A DNA stretch of 64,000 nucleotides from Photobacterium lutimaris (GCF_003025555.1 NZ_PYMH01000014.1:62001-126000), one strand, 5' to 3'; positions 7,848 through 17,608 are shown, counted from the first letter of the stretch. Numbers and translations are program-made. Notes: generated from the sequence alone by a model not told the origin.

Positions 7848-9236
7848 ATGGATTTTAAGCCTCAGGCGCAGCAAGCGTTAAAGAAAAAAGTATCGTTACC
7901 CGTTGTGGGCGGGATCCTGGGGGTGGCAGCGCTCTTCGGTCTGGTCAACAACTCCGTACTCATGACGGATGCGGGTTATACCTATGTACACCAGAATAAC
8001 CTGACCGGTGAACTGGATGTCTTCAACCAGCCTGGTATCCACTTCAGGATGCCGTTTTTGTCGAAAATCACTAAATATGATCAGGTGATCACTGTCTCCT
8101 ATGGCAATACCACGGGTGAAGACTTTTACCAGCGCCTGCCGCCGATTCAGGTCCGCTTCGCCGATACCTATGTTGGGGAAATTCCGGTCACTTTCCGTTT
8201 TAAACTGTCGCAAGGTCATGACTCTATTATCAAAATGCACCGTGAGTTCCGCAATAACAGCAACCTCATTGATGCCCTGCTGGTAAAAAATGCCCGCAAT
8301 GTGACGGTCATTACGGCCACCCAGTACACCGGCGAGGAGTTTTTTCAGGGCGGCCTGAACCAGTTTAAGTCCAAGCTGGGCGATCAGTTACGTGACGGGA
8401 TATATATGACCGAGCGGCGTCAGGTTGAGGTTGAGCAGATTGATCTGGCGCCGGTAGGCATTAACCAGAGTAACTCCAACCAACTGCAGCGTACTCAGCA
8501 GTTGGTATGGAAAACGGTACCGATGCTCGATGTACAAGGCAATCCCAAGCGGCAGGATAACCCGCTGCGCCAGTATGGTATCGCTGTGACCCAGGTGACG
8601 ATCGGTGATCCTAAACCGGAAGGGCAACTGGACAAGCTGCTAACCGACAAGAAGCGTTTAGTCGCTGATCGGATCCGGGCTATCCAGGAGCAGGAAACCT
8701 CCAAGGCGCAAGCGGAAACGGAGCAATTGCGCAAGGAAATCCAGCGCACCCGTGAAGTGCAGGATGCCCAACGCAACAAAGAGCTGGCGATTATCTCGCA
8801 GCAAAAAGAAGTCGAGATCGCACGGCAGATCGCCGAGCGAGAGATTGTCGAGGTCGAGAAAAAGAAGCGGCTAGCAGAAGTGGATAAGGAAAAAGAGTTG
8901 GCTATCGCAGAAGCCAATCTGGCTATCCAGAAAGCAAATGCGCTGTCGGCAGAGTACGAAGCTAAGGCTATCTTGGCCAAAGGGCGGGCAGAAGCCGAAA
9001 TCCTCAAGGCCAAATACGATGCCTACGGTGCCAACCGGGATGTCTACTTGGCCGAGCTCAATCGCGATGTGTCGACCTCTTTGTACAACAACCTGAAGAA
9101 TTACCAGATCGAGATGCCGAAAAACTACTTCGGTGGCGAGGGGGGGAAAATGACCACTAACCTGGATGTGATCACCGGCTTTGGGGCGTTGGGGATTTTG
9201 GAGCAAAGTGAGAAACTGACAAAGCAGGCGCAATAG
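7848..9236 (+). CDS. SPFH/band 7 (prohibitin-like) membrane protein
   Basis: 462 residues. One membrane helix near residues 15-39 (VSLPVVGGILGVAALFGLVN) is followed by a band-7 domain with QPGIHFRMPF (about 60-230). A long, charged, Lys/Glu-rich region (about 265-390: EQETSKAQAETEQLRKEIQR and similar) is clearly coiled coil. It is not HflK or HflC, which are elsewhere in the window. SPFH proteins scaffold membrane microdomains or protease complexes; no specific role can be assigned. It stands alone, convergent with the frd operon. Confidence 0.85.
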   Translation: MDFKPQAQQALKKKVSLPVVGGILGVAALFGLVNNSVLMTDAGYTYVHQNNLTGELDVFNQPGIHFRMPFLSKITKYDQVITVSYGNTTGEDFYQRLPPIQVRFADTYVGEIPVTFRFKLSQGHDSIIKMHREFRNNSNLIDALLVKNARNVTVITATQYTGEEFFQGGLNQFKSKLGDQLRDGIYMTERRQVEVEQIDLAPVGINQSNSNQLQRTQQLVWKTVPMLDVQGNPKRQDNPLRQYGIAVTQVTIGDPKPEGQLDKLLTDKKRLVADRIRAIQEQETSKAQAETEQLRKEIQRTREVQDAQRNKELAIISQQKEVEIARQIAEREIVEVEKKKRLAEVDKEKELAIAEANLAIQKANALSAEYEAKAILAKGRAEAEILKAKYDAYGANRDVYLAELNRDVSTSLYNNLKNYQIEMPKNYFGGEGGKMTTNLDVITGFGALGILEQSEKLTKQAQ

Positions 9237-9260
9237 CGTTCAAACTGGTCGAGCAGGCAT

Positions 9261-9292
9261 AAAAAAAGCACCGCTATGCGGTGCTTTTTTTG
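9261..9292. terminator. Bidirectional terminator between SPFH gene and frdABCD
   Basis: AAAAAAAGCACCGC, TAT, GCGGTGCTTTTTTT is symmetrical with A/T tracts on both sides, and can end both convergent transcripts. Confidence 0.88.
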
Positions 9293-9305
9293 TTTCGTAT
9301 CACGA

Positions 9306-9668
9306 TTAGATCATGAATACGAAAATTACAGCCAGTGCAGACACAAGGAATGCTGCTGCGTAGCATGCGATCTTACCTACCACACCAGTGTGGAATTTCA
9401 GGTCGTGCATACCGTGGTGCAGACGGTGCATCGCGTGCCACATTGGCAGAGCCAGAGTCGCGATAGTAAATAGTGCACCGATGATGCTGGTGACGAAGCC
9501 GGCAACGCGCTCGTAGCTCATTGAATCAGCGTCTAGGATACCCAGTGGTACCATGATACCCAGTACCAGCACAGTCACAGGTGTCAGCATTGCAAACCAA
9601 GTACCGCCAGCACCAAACAGACCCCACCATACTGGTTCGTCAGAACGTTTAGGATTTAGATTAACCAC
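9306..9668 (-). CDS. frdD: Fumarate reductase subunit FrdD (membrane anchor)
   Basis: 120 residues beginning MVNLNPKRSDEPVWWGLFGAGG, with three hydrophobic helices and the HAMHRLHHGMHDLK loop typical of FrdD. It anchors FrdAB to the inner membrane and contributes to the quinone site. Last gene of frdABCD, 10 bp after frdC. Confidence 0.96.
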   Translation of the reverse strand: MVNLNPKRSDEPVWWGLFGAGGTWFAMLTPVTVLVLGIMVPLGILDADSMSYERVAGFVTSIIGALFTIATLALPMWHAMHRLHHGMHDLKFHTGVVGKIACYAAAFLVSALAVIFVFMI

Positions 9669-9678
9669 GTGGTTCTCC

Positions 9679-10062
9679 TTAAACTAGAACTAGTACGAAC
9701 AGCGAGATTGCAGCAACTGCAGCCCACTGAGCCAGAACAACAACTTTCTTGTCCAGTGTCTTGCCTTTCAATTTGATAGGCATTACCTGAGGCATCATGC
9801 TGAAGAAAGTCTGTGCGTGGAACAGGCTACCCGCCAATGCCAGCACGTTCAGAATTACAACTACTGGGTTAGCCATAAACTCTAGCCAGCCCGCCCATGC
9901 TTCAGGGCCCTTCACTAGGCTACCTAGACCGAAAGTCAGACAGATAGTGAAGAAGATTAACGGTAAAATAGTTGCTTCACGAACCATGTAGAAGCGGTAG
10001 AAAGGGTGATCCTTCCACCAGGTGCGCTTCATTTCGCGAACGTAAGGTTTACGATTGCTCAT
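9679..10062 (-). CDS. frdC: Fumarate reductase subunit FrdC (membrane anchor)
   Basis: 127 residues beginning MSNRKPYVREMKRTWWKDHPFYRFYMVRE, the strongly conserved FrdC N-terminus carrying the quinone-site Glu in the first helix region. Three hydrophobic segments follow. Two bases separate it from the frdB stop, so translation is probably coupled. Confidence 0.97.
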   Translation of the reverse strand: MSNRKPYVREMKRTWWKDHPFYRFYMVREATILPLIFFTICLTFGLGSLVKGPEAWAGWLEFMANPVVVILNVLALAGSLFHAQTFFSMMPQVMPIKLKGKTLDKKVVVLAQWAAVAAISLFVLVLV

Positions 10063-10064
10063 CC

Positions 10065-10805
10065 TTATGCCTCCTGAGGCTTCATCATGGCGATAACGAA
10101 ATCTTTAGACGATTCCACTTTGCCTTGGTTAACCGCTGCTGCTGGATCGACGCTCTTCGGACACACTTCAGAACAGTAGCCAACAAAAGTACAGCCCCAT
10201 GCACCGTTTTCACCGTTGATCAGCTTCATACGCTCATCAGAACCGTTGTCACGGCTGTCTAGGTTGTAGCGGTGCGCTAGGGTTAGCGCTGCAGGGCCGA
10301 TGAACTCAGGGTTCAGGCCGAACTGAGGACATGCTGAGTAGCAAAGACCACAGTTGATACAACCAGCAAACTGCTTGTACTTCGCCATTTGTTCAGGCGT
10401 CTGGTTGTTTGGACCGTCTTCAGGTTTGCGATCGTTACCGATGATGTACGGCTTGATAGCTTCTAGGCGCTCGATGAATGGCGTCATGTCGACAACCAAG
10501 TCTTTCTCGATAGCAAAGTTAGCCAGCGCTTCGATTTTCAGACCGTTCGGGTAATCACGCAAGAAAGTCTTACAGGCCAGTTTTGGCACCTTGTTGACCA
10601 TCATGCCGCAAGAACCACAGATTGCCATGCGGCAAGACCAGCGGTAAGCCAGATCTTTGTCTAGGTTGTCCTTGATGTAACCTAGTGCATCAAGGACAGA
10701 CATGGTTTCGTTAAACGGTACTTCGAACATTTCGAAGTATGGTTCTGCATCTTTTGCTGGGTCATAACGCAGAATTTCTACTTTTTGGATGCGATTGTCT
10801 GACAT
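10065..10805 (-). CDS. frdB: Fumarate reductase iron-sulfur subunit FrdB
   Basis: 246 residues. The [2Fe-2S] cysteines are C58, C63, C66 and C78 (SCRMAICGSCG ... LAC). The ferredoxin-like half has CINCGLCYSACP (C149, C152, C155, C159) and CTFVGYCSEVCPKS (C205, C211, C215) for the [4Fe-4S] and [3Fe-4S] centres. It passes electrons from menaquinol to FrdA. The start overlaps the frdA stop by one base (TAATG), indicating translational coupling. Confidence 0.98.
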   Translation of the reverse strand: MSDNRIQKVEILRYDPAKDAEPYFEMFEVPFNETMSVLDALGYIKDNLDKDLAYRWSCRMAICGSCGMMVNKVPKLACKTFLRDYPNGLKIEALANFAIEKDLVVDMTPFIERLEAIKPYIIGNDRKPEDGPNNQTPEQMAKYKQFAGCINCGLCYSACPQFGLNPEFIGPAALTLAHRYNLDSRDNGSDERMKLINGENGAWGCTFVGYCSEVCPKSVDPAAAVNQGKVESSKDFVIAMMKPQEA

Positions 10806-12619
10806 TATGCCTGCTCCTCTTTCTTCGCTGCCGCTTCAGCTGCTTCTTTTGCTGCAGCTTCTTCAGCCGCTGCACCGTATAGACGGGCTTTTGGCTGAGA
10901 CTTGGTGATTGTTACGTCGCTGTACTCGATACGAGGAGCGTCATCACCGTTGTAGAAGGCTAGCGTGTGCTTCAGGAAGTTCACGTCGTCACGCTCTGTA
11001 CAACCATCGTCAAGACGTTGGTGTGCGCCACGAGATTCCTTACGCTGAATCGCAGAGTGAGCCATGGCTTCAGCAACTTCTAGGCCGTAACCAATTTCAA
11101 TTGCATAAAGTAGGTCAGTGTTGAATACCTTGCCCTTGTCTTTGATGCTGATGTTCTTAAAGCGAGCGCGAAGTTCTGCTAGCTTATCAACTGTTGCTTG
11201 CATCAAATCTTCTTGGCGGTAGATACCACAACCGGCTTCCATGGAGTGACCCATTTCAGTACGGATATCAGCCCAGTTCTCGTCACCTTCCTGAGACAGT
11301 AGGGTATCGATACGATCTTGAACGGCCTGAACCTGTGCGGTGATAGCGGCTTCGTTCCAGCCTTTGAATTCTTCAGCGCGTTTTGCAGCACCTTCACCAG
11401 CTAGGCGACCAAATACCACAAGCTCTGCAAGAGAGTTAGAACCTAGACGGTTTGCACCGTGCAGGCCAACAGAGGAACACTCACCAACCGCGAATAGGCC
11501 TTTGATGCGTGTTTCGTTGTGCTTGTTAGTTTCGATACCACCCATGGTGTAGTGAACTGTTGGGCGAATTGGCACTGGCTCTTCTGCCGGATCAACGTTT
11601 ACGTAAGCTTTTGCAAGCTCACAGATGAACGGTAGACGCTCGTGTAGGTATTCTTTACCTAGGTGGCGCAGGTCAAGGTGTACAACATCGCCCAATGGGT
11701 GTTTGATGGTGTTGCCTTTCTGCTGCTCGTGCCAGAATGCCTGAGAAACTTTGTCACGCGGACCCAGTTCCATGTATTTGTTCTTCGGCTGGCCGATTGG
11801 TGTCTCTGGGCCCATGCCGTAGTCTTGCAGGTAACGGTAACCGTTTTTGTTCAGCATGATACCGCCTTCACCACGACAACCTTCGGTCATCAGGATACCT
11901 GTGCCTGGTAGGCCAGTTGGGTGGTACTGAACGAATTCCATGTCACGCAGAGGGACACCGTGGCGGAAGGCCATTGCCATGCCGTCACCGGTTACGATAC
12001 CGCCGTTGGTGTTACAGTTGTAAACGCGGCCAGCACCACCTGTTGCAAGTACAACAGACTTCGCTTTTATGCAGATCAACTCACCTTCGGCCATGTGGAT
12101 AGCCACAAGACCCTGTACTTCACCTTCTTCAACCAATAGGTCGACAACGAAGTACTCATCGAAACGCTTGATCTGATCGTATTTGATAGACGTTTGGAAC
12201 AGAGTGTGCAGCATATGGAAGCCGGTTTTATCCGCGGCGAACCAAGTGCGCTCAACCTTCATACCACCGAAGCGGCGTACGTTCACGTCGCCATTTTCTT
12301 TACGGCTCCACGGACAGCCCCATTGCTCTAGCTGGGTCATTTCGCGGGTCGCGTTTTCTACGAAATATTCAACAACGTCCTGTTCACATAGCCAGTCACC
12401 ACCGCCAACGGTGTCGTTGAAGTGGTTGTCCAAGCTATCCTCATCCTTGATGACGGCAGCGGAGCCACCCTCTGCAGCTACGGTATGAGAGCGCATTGGG
12501 TAAACTTTAGAAATAAGAGCAATTTCCAAGTCTGGGTTTGCTTCTGCAGCAGCGATGGCAGTACGAAGACCTGCACCACCTGCGCCGATTACAGCGATAT
12601 CTGTGGTAATTGTTTTCAC
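10805..12619 (-). CDS. frdA: Fumarate reductase flavoprotein subunit FrdA
   Basis: 604 residues. The FAD-binding GAGGAGLRTAIAAAEA starts near residue 12. His45 in MRSHTVAAEGGSAA is the covalent FAD attachment site. HPTGLPGTGILMTEGCRGEG marks the active-site region. The C-terminus is an Ala/Glu/Lys-rich tail (AAAEEAAAKEAAEAAAKKEE), longer and lower in complexity than the core. It catalyses terminal fumarate reduction in anaerobic respiration. First gene of frdABCD, with a CRP site about 165 bp upstream. Confidence 0.98.
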   Translation of the reverse strand: MKTITTDIAVIGAGGAGLRTAIAAAEANPDLEIALISKVYPMRSHTVAAEGGSAAVIKDEDSLDNHFNDTVGGGDWLCEQDVVEYFVENATREMTQLEQWGCPWSRKENGDVNVRRFGGMKVERTWFAADKTGFHMLHTLFQTSIKYDQIKRFDEYFVVDLLVEEGEVQGLVAIHMAEGELICIKAKSVVLATGGAGRVYNCNTNGGIVTGDGMAMAFRHGVPLRDMEFVQYHPTGLPGTGILMTEGCRGEGGIMLNKNGYRYLQDYGMGPETPIGQPKNKYMELGPRDKVSQAFWHEQQKGNTIKHPLGDVVHLDLRHLGKEYLHERLPFICELAKAYVNVDPAEEPVPIRPTVHYTMGGIETNKHNETRIKGLFAVGECSSVGLHGANRLGSNSLAELVVFGRLAGEGAAKRAEEFKGWNEAAITAQVQAVQDRIDTLLSQEGDENWADIRTEMGHSMEAGCGIYRQEDLMQATVDKLAELRARFKNISIKDKGKVFNTDLLYAIEIGYGLEVAEAMAHSAIQRKESRGAHQRLDDGCTERDDVNFLKHTLAFYNGDDAPRIEYSDVTITKSQPKARLYGAAAEEAAAKEAAEAAAKKEEQA

Positions 12620-13211
12620 AGCTATCCTCCGGAGGTAAGACGATAAAATTTAAAAAAGTACGCCTAAGCGTACTTAACCTTGAAATCCTAGTGGCATTCT
12701 ATGAAACAATATCGATAGAAAATTTGATTTAGACGCGACTTTTTAAACGAAATAACCCAAAAGTATAAGGTGATTACAGAAAGTGTGATTGTTATCACAA
12801 TTTGTAATGTTTTATGGTTGTTAATTACTCGAAATGAAATGTGTTATTTGTTTCTGGCTCATTAAGGATGTGTTTCGGTATTTATTGCTAACGCACTAAT
12901 AAAAAACAGTTTATATGACGGTTAAATGAATACTTCTATTATGATTGTTGTGTAAATGCCGATCCTGTGATTTTTGTGTTAATTATTTATTTGTTTTTGG
13001 TGTTTAAAATGCGGCTAGGTTGAATGGTTGTTGAACATGTTTTTTTCATATTTCTTCATAACTTTTTGTGTTGCAGACATTGGTGAATACTGGTGGTCAT
13101 GAAGCACTGGATTATCGTACTGAGTCTTCGCTTTATTGGGCAGTAGGTATTTGGGGATATTGGGGTAAAATATAGGTTTATTTTACCCTCAATGTTTGGT
13201 GATTACTGGCT
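12620..13211. other. 592-bp divergent regulatory region, frdA / epmA
   Basis: AT-rich, no gene seen. It must hold promoters for both frdABCD and epmA. The only clear site is the CRP palindrome at 12784-12799. I found no convincing FNR site (TTGATNNNNATCAA), although FNR control of frd would be expected. Confidence 0.6.
12784..12799. promoter_or_regulatory. CRP (cAMP receptor protein) binding site
   Basis: TGTGATTGTTATCACA has both half-sites TGTGA/TCACA perfectly spaced by six bases, with AT-rich flanks (AAG before, ATTT after). It is centred about 170 bp upstream of the frdA start on the frd/epmA intergenic region. The match is visible in the sequence; binding and target gene are inference. 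Confidence 0.72.
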
Positions 13212-14183
13212 ATGACTATCCACTGGCAACCGACCGCTCCTCTTACCCAGCTTAAGCAGCGTGCTGCGATACTGGCGATGATCCGACACTTTTTCGTGCA
13301 ACGTGAGGTACTGGAAGTCGATACTCCGGCGATGAGCCAAGCAACCGTGACAGATATTCATCTTCACACCTTTCAAACGACCTTTGTCGGTCCAGGCTTT
13401 GCCGATGGCCAGTCGCTTTACCTGATGACCAGCCCGGAATTTCACATGAAGCGCTTACTTGCTGCGGGTAGTGGTCCTATCTATCAAATTTGTAAGTCTT
13501 TTCGCAATGAAGAGTCGGGCCGCTTTCACAATCCGGAATTTACCATGCTGGAATGGTACCGCCCTGGCTTTAATCACCATGCCTTGATGGATGAGATGGA
13601 TGACTTGCTGCAATTGATACTGGGTAGCGGGCCAGCCGAGCGAATGACCTACCAGCAGGCATTTATCGGTGTGCTTGGGGTATGTCCGCTGGAAGGTGAT
13701 ATGCCAGCGCTCAAGGTGGTGGCGGCTAATTTGGGGCTGGCCGATATCGCCGAACCCGAGCAGGATCGCGATACCTTGCTGCAACTGCTGTTCAGTGTCG
13801 GTGTCGAGCCTAAAATTGGCCAGCAGGTACCTGCTTTTGTCTATGATTTCCCGGCTTCTCAGGCTGCCCTGGCTCAAATCAACCCGCAAGATGACCGTGT
13901 TGCCGAGCGCTTCGAGGTGTATTTCAAGGGGGTCGAGCTGGCAAATGGTTTCCACGAACTGTCCGATGGGGATGAGCAACTCTCCCGCTTTGAAGCTGAT
14001 AACCGCAAACGCGAGGAAATGGGGTTAGCCCCGCAGCCGATTGACATGCATTTGATCGAGGCGCTGCGTGCCGGCTTCCCGGATTGTGCCGGTGTGGCGT
14101 TGGGGGTGGATCGTTTGATCATGCTATCGCTGGGGGTAGATCATATTGATCAGGTTAGTGCTTTTCCGATCACTATCGCTTAG
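13212..14183 (+). CDS. epmA: EF-P--(R)-beta-lysine ligase EpmA
   Basis: 323 residues: a truncated class-II lysyl-tRNA synthetase lacking the N-terminal anticodon-binding domain, beginning MTIHWQPTAPLTQLKQRAAIL. Motif 2 FRNEESGRFHNPEFTMLEWY and motif 3 GVALGVDRLIML are intact. It attaches beta-lysine to Lys34 of EF-P. Divergent from frdA as in enterobacteria. Confidence 0.96.
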   Translation: MTIHWQPTAPLTQLKQRAAILAMIRHFFVQREVLEVDTPAMSQATVTDIHLHTFQTTFVGPGFADGQSLYLMTSPEFHMKRLLAAGSGPIYQICKSFRNEESGRFHNPEFTMLEWYRPGFNHHALMDEMDDLLQLILGSGPAERMTYQQAFIGVLGVCPLEGDMPALKVVAANLGLADIAEPEQDRDTLLQLLFSVGVEPKIGQQVPAFVYDFPASQAALAQINPQDDRVAERFEVYFKGVELANGFHELSDGDEQLSRFEADNRKREEMGLAPQPIDMHLIEALRAGFPDCAGVALGVDRLIMLSLGVDHIDQVSAFPITIA

Positions 14184-14229
14184 TGGTTGATCGCAAAGCG
14201 TATGCTAACGCGATCCACAACGAATGAAC

Positions 14230-14257
14230 CGCGCGGCAACTTGCCGCGCGTTTTTTT
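14230..14257 (+). terminator. epmA terminator
   Basis: CGCGCGGCA / TGCCGCGCG stem with a three-base loop and seven T; very stable. Confidence 0.9.
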
Positions 14258-14426
14258 GCCGGTAGAAACGGTTCATGCATCTGCTGACAGGAGGGTATTA
14301 CTGCCGCGTCTATAAGCTGGGGGAACAGCCAGTCGTTCAGGGGGCATGGTATGGCTTCGTCGCAGGGTAGGATTCCAAGGCGTCTTAACCAAACAGAGCA
14401 GAGCATAATCAAACTGCGCACCAAAT

Positions 14427-14445
14427 GCAAATGATTATCACTTAT
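14427..14445. promoter_or_regulatory. Fur-box-like sequence without an obvious gene
   Basis: Read on the minus strand, ATAAGTGATAATCATTTGC matches 13 of 19 positions of the Fur consensus (GATAATGATAATCATTATC), including an unbroken TGATAATCATT. A TATAAT hexamer at 14443-14448 on the plus strand overlaps it. It lies between two convergent gene ends, so a small regulatory RNA is possible; none is recognisable. Confidence 0.4.
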
Positions 14446-14522
14446 AATTGATGCGATATCCTTAGACCCGGTCAATGTCTTGCGGTATATCCGTGAGAAG
14501 AGGCAAGGGGGATTCACCGTCT

Positions 14523-15245
14523 TTACTCCAGGACGACTCGGGCATTGAGGGGCTGCAGTGGACGGGCGTTGTCGCCCATCACTTTACGCAAGCTGTCGAT
14601 TTGCTGCTCGGTACCGGTTTGGGCTTCGCGCATCACAAACCACCGTACCCCTTCGCTACATGGGGGGGTGGTCAGTGAGCCGTTGAAACGGAAATACTCT
14701 CGTTCCCTCGGTAGCAGATCCACTGGGTTCAGGGCGTCTTTGAGTGGTAGGGTTTGATCTGCTTCTGGCACGGTCGCCAGCAAGGTGTTGAACGCCTCGT
14801 TGCCTCGCGGTCCGGTATTAAACATGACTGCCACGACGGCCAGTTGCCCCTCGGCATTGGCATGGACGAAATGCACTTCGAGCGGGAACTGTTTGCCGGC
14901 GATATAGTTTTCCGATGGGGTATGGAAATGGAACTGCTTGAGGTCGAAGGTTTGATCATCGATAACCAGCTGGTTCTTGCCCTCGACATTGGCTTGCACG
15001 GTATGGCCGTTGTTAATTACCTCGTGGACCTTGCCTTGGTAATCTATCTGCAGCGGGGTCAGTTCAGCCTTGATAGTGTGCTTGATATCGATTGGGGTTT
15101 GGTTGACCCCCTCGCAGGTGACAAAGTTCTTGCCCCAGTTCTCGGCACCATGCTCCCCCTCGTAGCTCCATTCTGCCGCTTGGGCACTGGACAAGGATGC
15201 TGCCGCTATGGCGAGCAGTAATACTTTGAAAGACGGTGATTTCAC
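14523..15245 (-). CDS. Periplasmic alpha-carbonic anhydrase
   Basis: 240 residues with a Sec signal peptide (MKSPSFKVLLLAIAAASLSSAQA, cleavage near 23). Alpha-class features are clear: zinc ligands H106 and H108 in QFHFHTPSEN, and H125 in EVHFVH; the substrate-site segment GSLTTPPCSEGVRWFV; and a likely disulfide between C44 and the PPC cysteine. It hydrates CO2 in the periplasm. Monocistronic; no link to its neighbours is evident. Confidence 0.95.
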   Translation of the reverse strand: MKSPSFKVLLLAIAAASLSSAQAAEWSYEGEHGAENWGKNFVTCEGVNQTPIDIKHTIKAELTPLQIDYQGKVHEVINNGHTVQANVEGKNQLVIDDQTFDLKQFHFHTPSENYIAGKQFPLEVHFVHANAEGQLAVVAVMFNTGPRGNEAFNTLLATVPEADQTLPLKDALNPVDLLPREREYFRFNGSLTTPPCSEGVRWFVMREAQTGTEQQIDSLRKVMGDNARPLQPLNARVVLE

Positions 15246-15423
15246 TTTTGTTCCTCTCTTATTTTTCTATTCAACTAGCCAACCTTTCCAGTGTAGTGGG
15301 TGGGGCGTCGCTGTGGAGGGGAAGGTAGTGAAATTGGCAGCCATATCCAGTAATAGGGAAAAACGCAGGCAGTTCTTGAAAACCTAGTTATTGATTTTGC
15401 GAGGACTTCCCCAAAATACCCCC

Positions 15424-15455
15424 CAAAAAAAGCCGCCCTTGGTTGGACGGCTTTG
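15424..15455 (-). terminator. Chemoreceptor gene terminator
   Basis: Read leftward, AAAGCCGTCC, a short loop, GGGCGGCTTTTTTT forms a hairpin and T tract just after the chemoreceptor stop. Confidence 0.75.
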
Positions 15456-15483
15456 CGGAGGGAGAACTGTTAGGCTACGAGCA

Positions 15484-17367
15484 TCAGATCTTAAAACGTG
15501 AAACGTCACGGCACATATTGGCGGCGGTGCTGTGCATTTCCTTGGCATTTTCAGTCACCGCATCGGTTTGGACCGACAGGTGATCAGACACATCTTTGAT
15601 CGCCTGGGTGTTGCGGCTGATATCTTCGCTGACGGCTCGTTGCTCTTCGGCGGCGCTGGCAATCTGGGTCGCCATATCCGAAATCTCGCTGATCGCCTGA
15701 GTGATTTGGCTCAGGCTGTCACTGGCAGCTTCGGCAAAGCCGACACTCTCATCGGCTAGGTTGGTACTTGCCTGCATGCTGTCGACCGCTTGGCGGGTAT
15801 TTTTTTGCAGGGCCTCGATCATTGAGCGGATTTCCTCCGTCGAGTCATGGGTACGCTGGCTCAGGACCCTGACTTCGTCGGCTACAACCGCAAACCCACG
15901 GCCCTGCTCACCCGCTCGCGCTGCCTCTATGGCGGCATTGAGCGCGAGCAAGTTGGTTTGCTCAGCAATCCCTTGGATGGTCGATAGGATCTGGTTGATA
16001 TTCTGGGCGTTACTTTCCAATTCATGGATTACGCTGGCGGCATCGCCGACTTGGGTTGCCAGCGAAGTAATGGCATTGCGGTTTTGGCTGATCACCCCTT
16101 GGCCCTGTTCGCAGGAGCTGGTTGATGCCTGCGCGGCGGCAGCGGTCATTTCGGCATGGCTAGCCACTTCGGCAGAGGTGGCTGACATCTCGTGGATGGC
16201 GGTGGCAATCTGGTTGATGTCGTTCTGCTGCTCGTTCACCTTCTGGTTGGCTTGCAACGTTTGCTGTGCGGACAGCTCGGCTTGTTCACCAAGACGGTCT
16301 GATTGGGTGACGACCCCTTTGATCATGGTTTGAAGCTGGCCGAGGAAGCGGTTCATGTTATCGGCCAGTACGCCGATCTCATCCATGCGTTCAATATCAA
16401 TGCGTTGGGTAAGGTCACCTTGACCTTCGGCCAGTTGGGCGACTGATTCACTGAGTCGTGATAGCGGGCGCAGCAAATTATTGATAATCAGTGTAGCGAT
16501 CGCCGAAATCACAATATACAGGCCGACAGAAGCCAACAGGATAAATTTGATTTGCTCGCCGATAGAGGCAAAGGCCAGATCTTTGTCTTCCACCAAAGCC
16601 AGTGTCCAGTCTGTCCCTGCGATAGGGGTGGCATAGATGAGCTTATCCTGACCGTCGCTATCGAGATGGAAAGTGTGGATAGCCGGGTTGGCAACCAGTT
16701 GCTGGAGCAGCTGCGGTGATAAATCGCGATCCAGCTCGGTCAGTGGCTGCTGGCTCAGGGATTCATCACGGTAGGCCACAATGTTGTTGTTGCCATCGAC
16801 CAAAAAGGCAAAGCCGCTGTTGTCCAGTTTTAGGTTAAGCACCTGGTCGATGATATCGGTAATGGTTAAGTCGGCCGCCAGTACCCCACGGTGTTGGCCC
16901 TGAAAGGCTTTGGCAAAACTGACCACCATGCTGCCGTCGAAATCCTCGTAGGGTTCGGTCAGGATAAGCTTGTTTTGGCGCATTGCATCCTGATACCAAG
17001 GGCGGGTGCGGGGATCATAGCCTTCAGGCCAATCTTCGGTTTTGTCACCGTAGGCAATGCTACCGTCATTGAAGCCGGCGTAGACCGACAGGAACTGTCC
17101 GGCCCGCTTGGTGAGCAGCAGTTCACGGTCGACATTGTCCTGGTTGGCTATCAGGCTTTCGTTGGCCTGCATCATATCACTACGGATGGTGAGCCAGTCA
17201 CTGATATTACTGCTGGTACCTTGGGCAATATCGCGCATTTGATTGTTGATGGCGCTGGTGGTCTCCTGCTGGAGTTGGGAGATGGATATCCAGGCCTGGA
17301 CGGCACTGACGGTAGCGATAATTACTGCTATCGCCAGTTGTATCTTATGTTTGATCGTTAGATTCAT
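15484..17367 (-). CDS. Methyl-accepting chemotaxis protein (dCache type)
   Basis: 627 residues. Membrane helix about 10-27, a periplasmic Cache-like sensor (about 35-270, with YDPRTRPWYQDA and ILTEPYEDFDGSMVVSFAK), a second helix near 275-300, then HAMP (NNLLRPLSRLSESVAQLAEG). The signalling hairpin carries the invariant EAARAGEQGRGFAVVADEVR. The sensor motif fits dCache receptors for amino acids or similar small ligands; the ligand is unknown. Monocistronic. Confidence 0.93.
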   Translation of the reverse strand: MNLTIKHKIQLAIAVIIATVSAVQAWISISQLQQETTSAINNQMRDIAQGTSSNISDWLTIRSDMMQANESLIANQDNVDRELLLTKRAGQFLSVYAGFNDGSIAYGDKTEDWPEGYDPRTRPWYQDAMRQNKLILTEPYEDFDGSMVVSFAKAFQGQHRGVLAADLTITDIIDQVLNLKLDNSGFAFLVDGNNNIVAYRDESLSQQPLTELDRDLSPQLLQQLVANPAIHTFHLDSDGQDKLIYATPIAGTDWTLALVEDKDLAFASIGEQIKFILLASVGLYIVISAIATLIINNLLRPLSRLSESVAQLAEGQGDLTQRIDIERMDEIGVLADNMNRFLGQLQTMIKGVVTQSDRLGEQAELSAQQTLQANQKVNEQQNDINQIATAIHEMSATSAEVASHAEMTAAAAQASTSSCEQGQGVISQNRNAITSLATQVGDAASVIHELESNAQNINQILSTIQGIAEQTNLLALNAAIEAARAGEQGRGFAVVADEVRVLSQRTHDSTEEIRSMIEALQKNTRQAVDSMQASTNLADESVGFAEAASDSLSQITQAISEISDMATQIASAAEEQRAVSEDISRNTQAIKDVSDHLSVQTDAVTENAKEMHSTAANMCRDVSRFKI

Positions 17368-17608
17368 TGTTATCTCTCTCGGCAGCCAGATGTTGATTTT
17401 ATATAGATGGCATTTCCGGTGTGGTTTAGCGGAGCGGTGTGTACCTAGGACAAAGCGAAAACGCCTATGGCAGAAGGTGAATGATCATCATCGATAATTC
17501 ACCGAATTAAAGTGATCGGGTTAACAGAGTTATGCTTCTAAAGGGGCGGAATAGTATGGTTGTGTGAAGGCGGTCTAAGCTGCCTTCACACTTTTGGGGT
17601 GGGCCCGG

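Larger units (their letters stand above)
14184..14522. other. Gap between convergent epmA and carbonic anhydrase genes
   Basis: 339 bp with the epmA terminator and a Fur-box-like sequence but no convincing coding region. A minus-strand reading frame (14173-14517) runs through the terminator stem and has no homology I recognise. Confidence 0.6.

Noticed and set aside
12620..13211. FNR site for frdABCD
   Set aside because: No sequence with both TTGAT and ATCAA half-sites at correct spacing was found.
14173..14517. 114-residue minus-strand reading frame
   Set aside because: It runs through the epmA terminator stem, has no ribosome site and no recognisable protein pattern.
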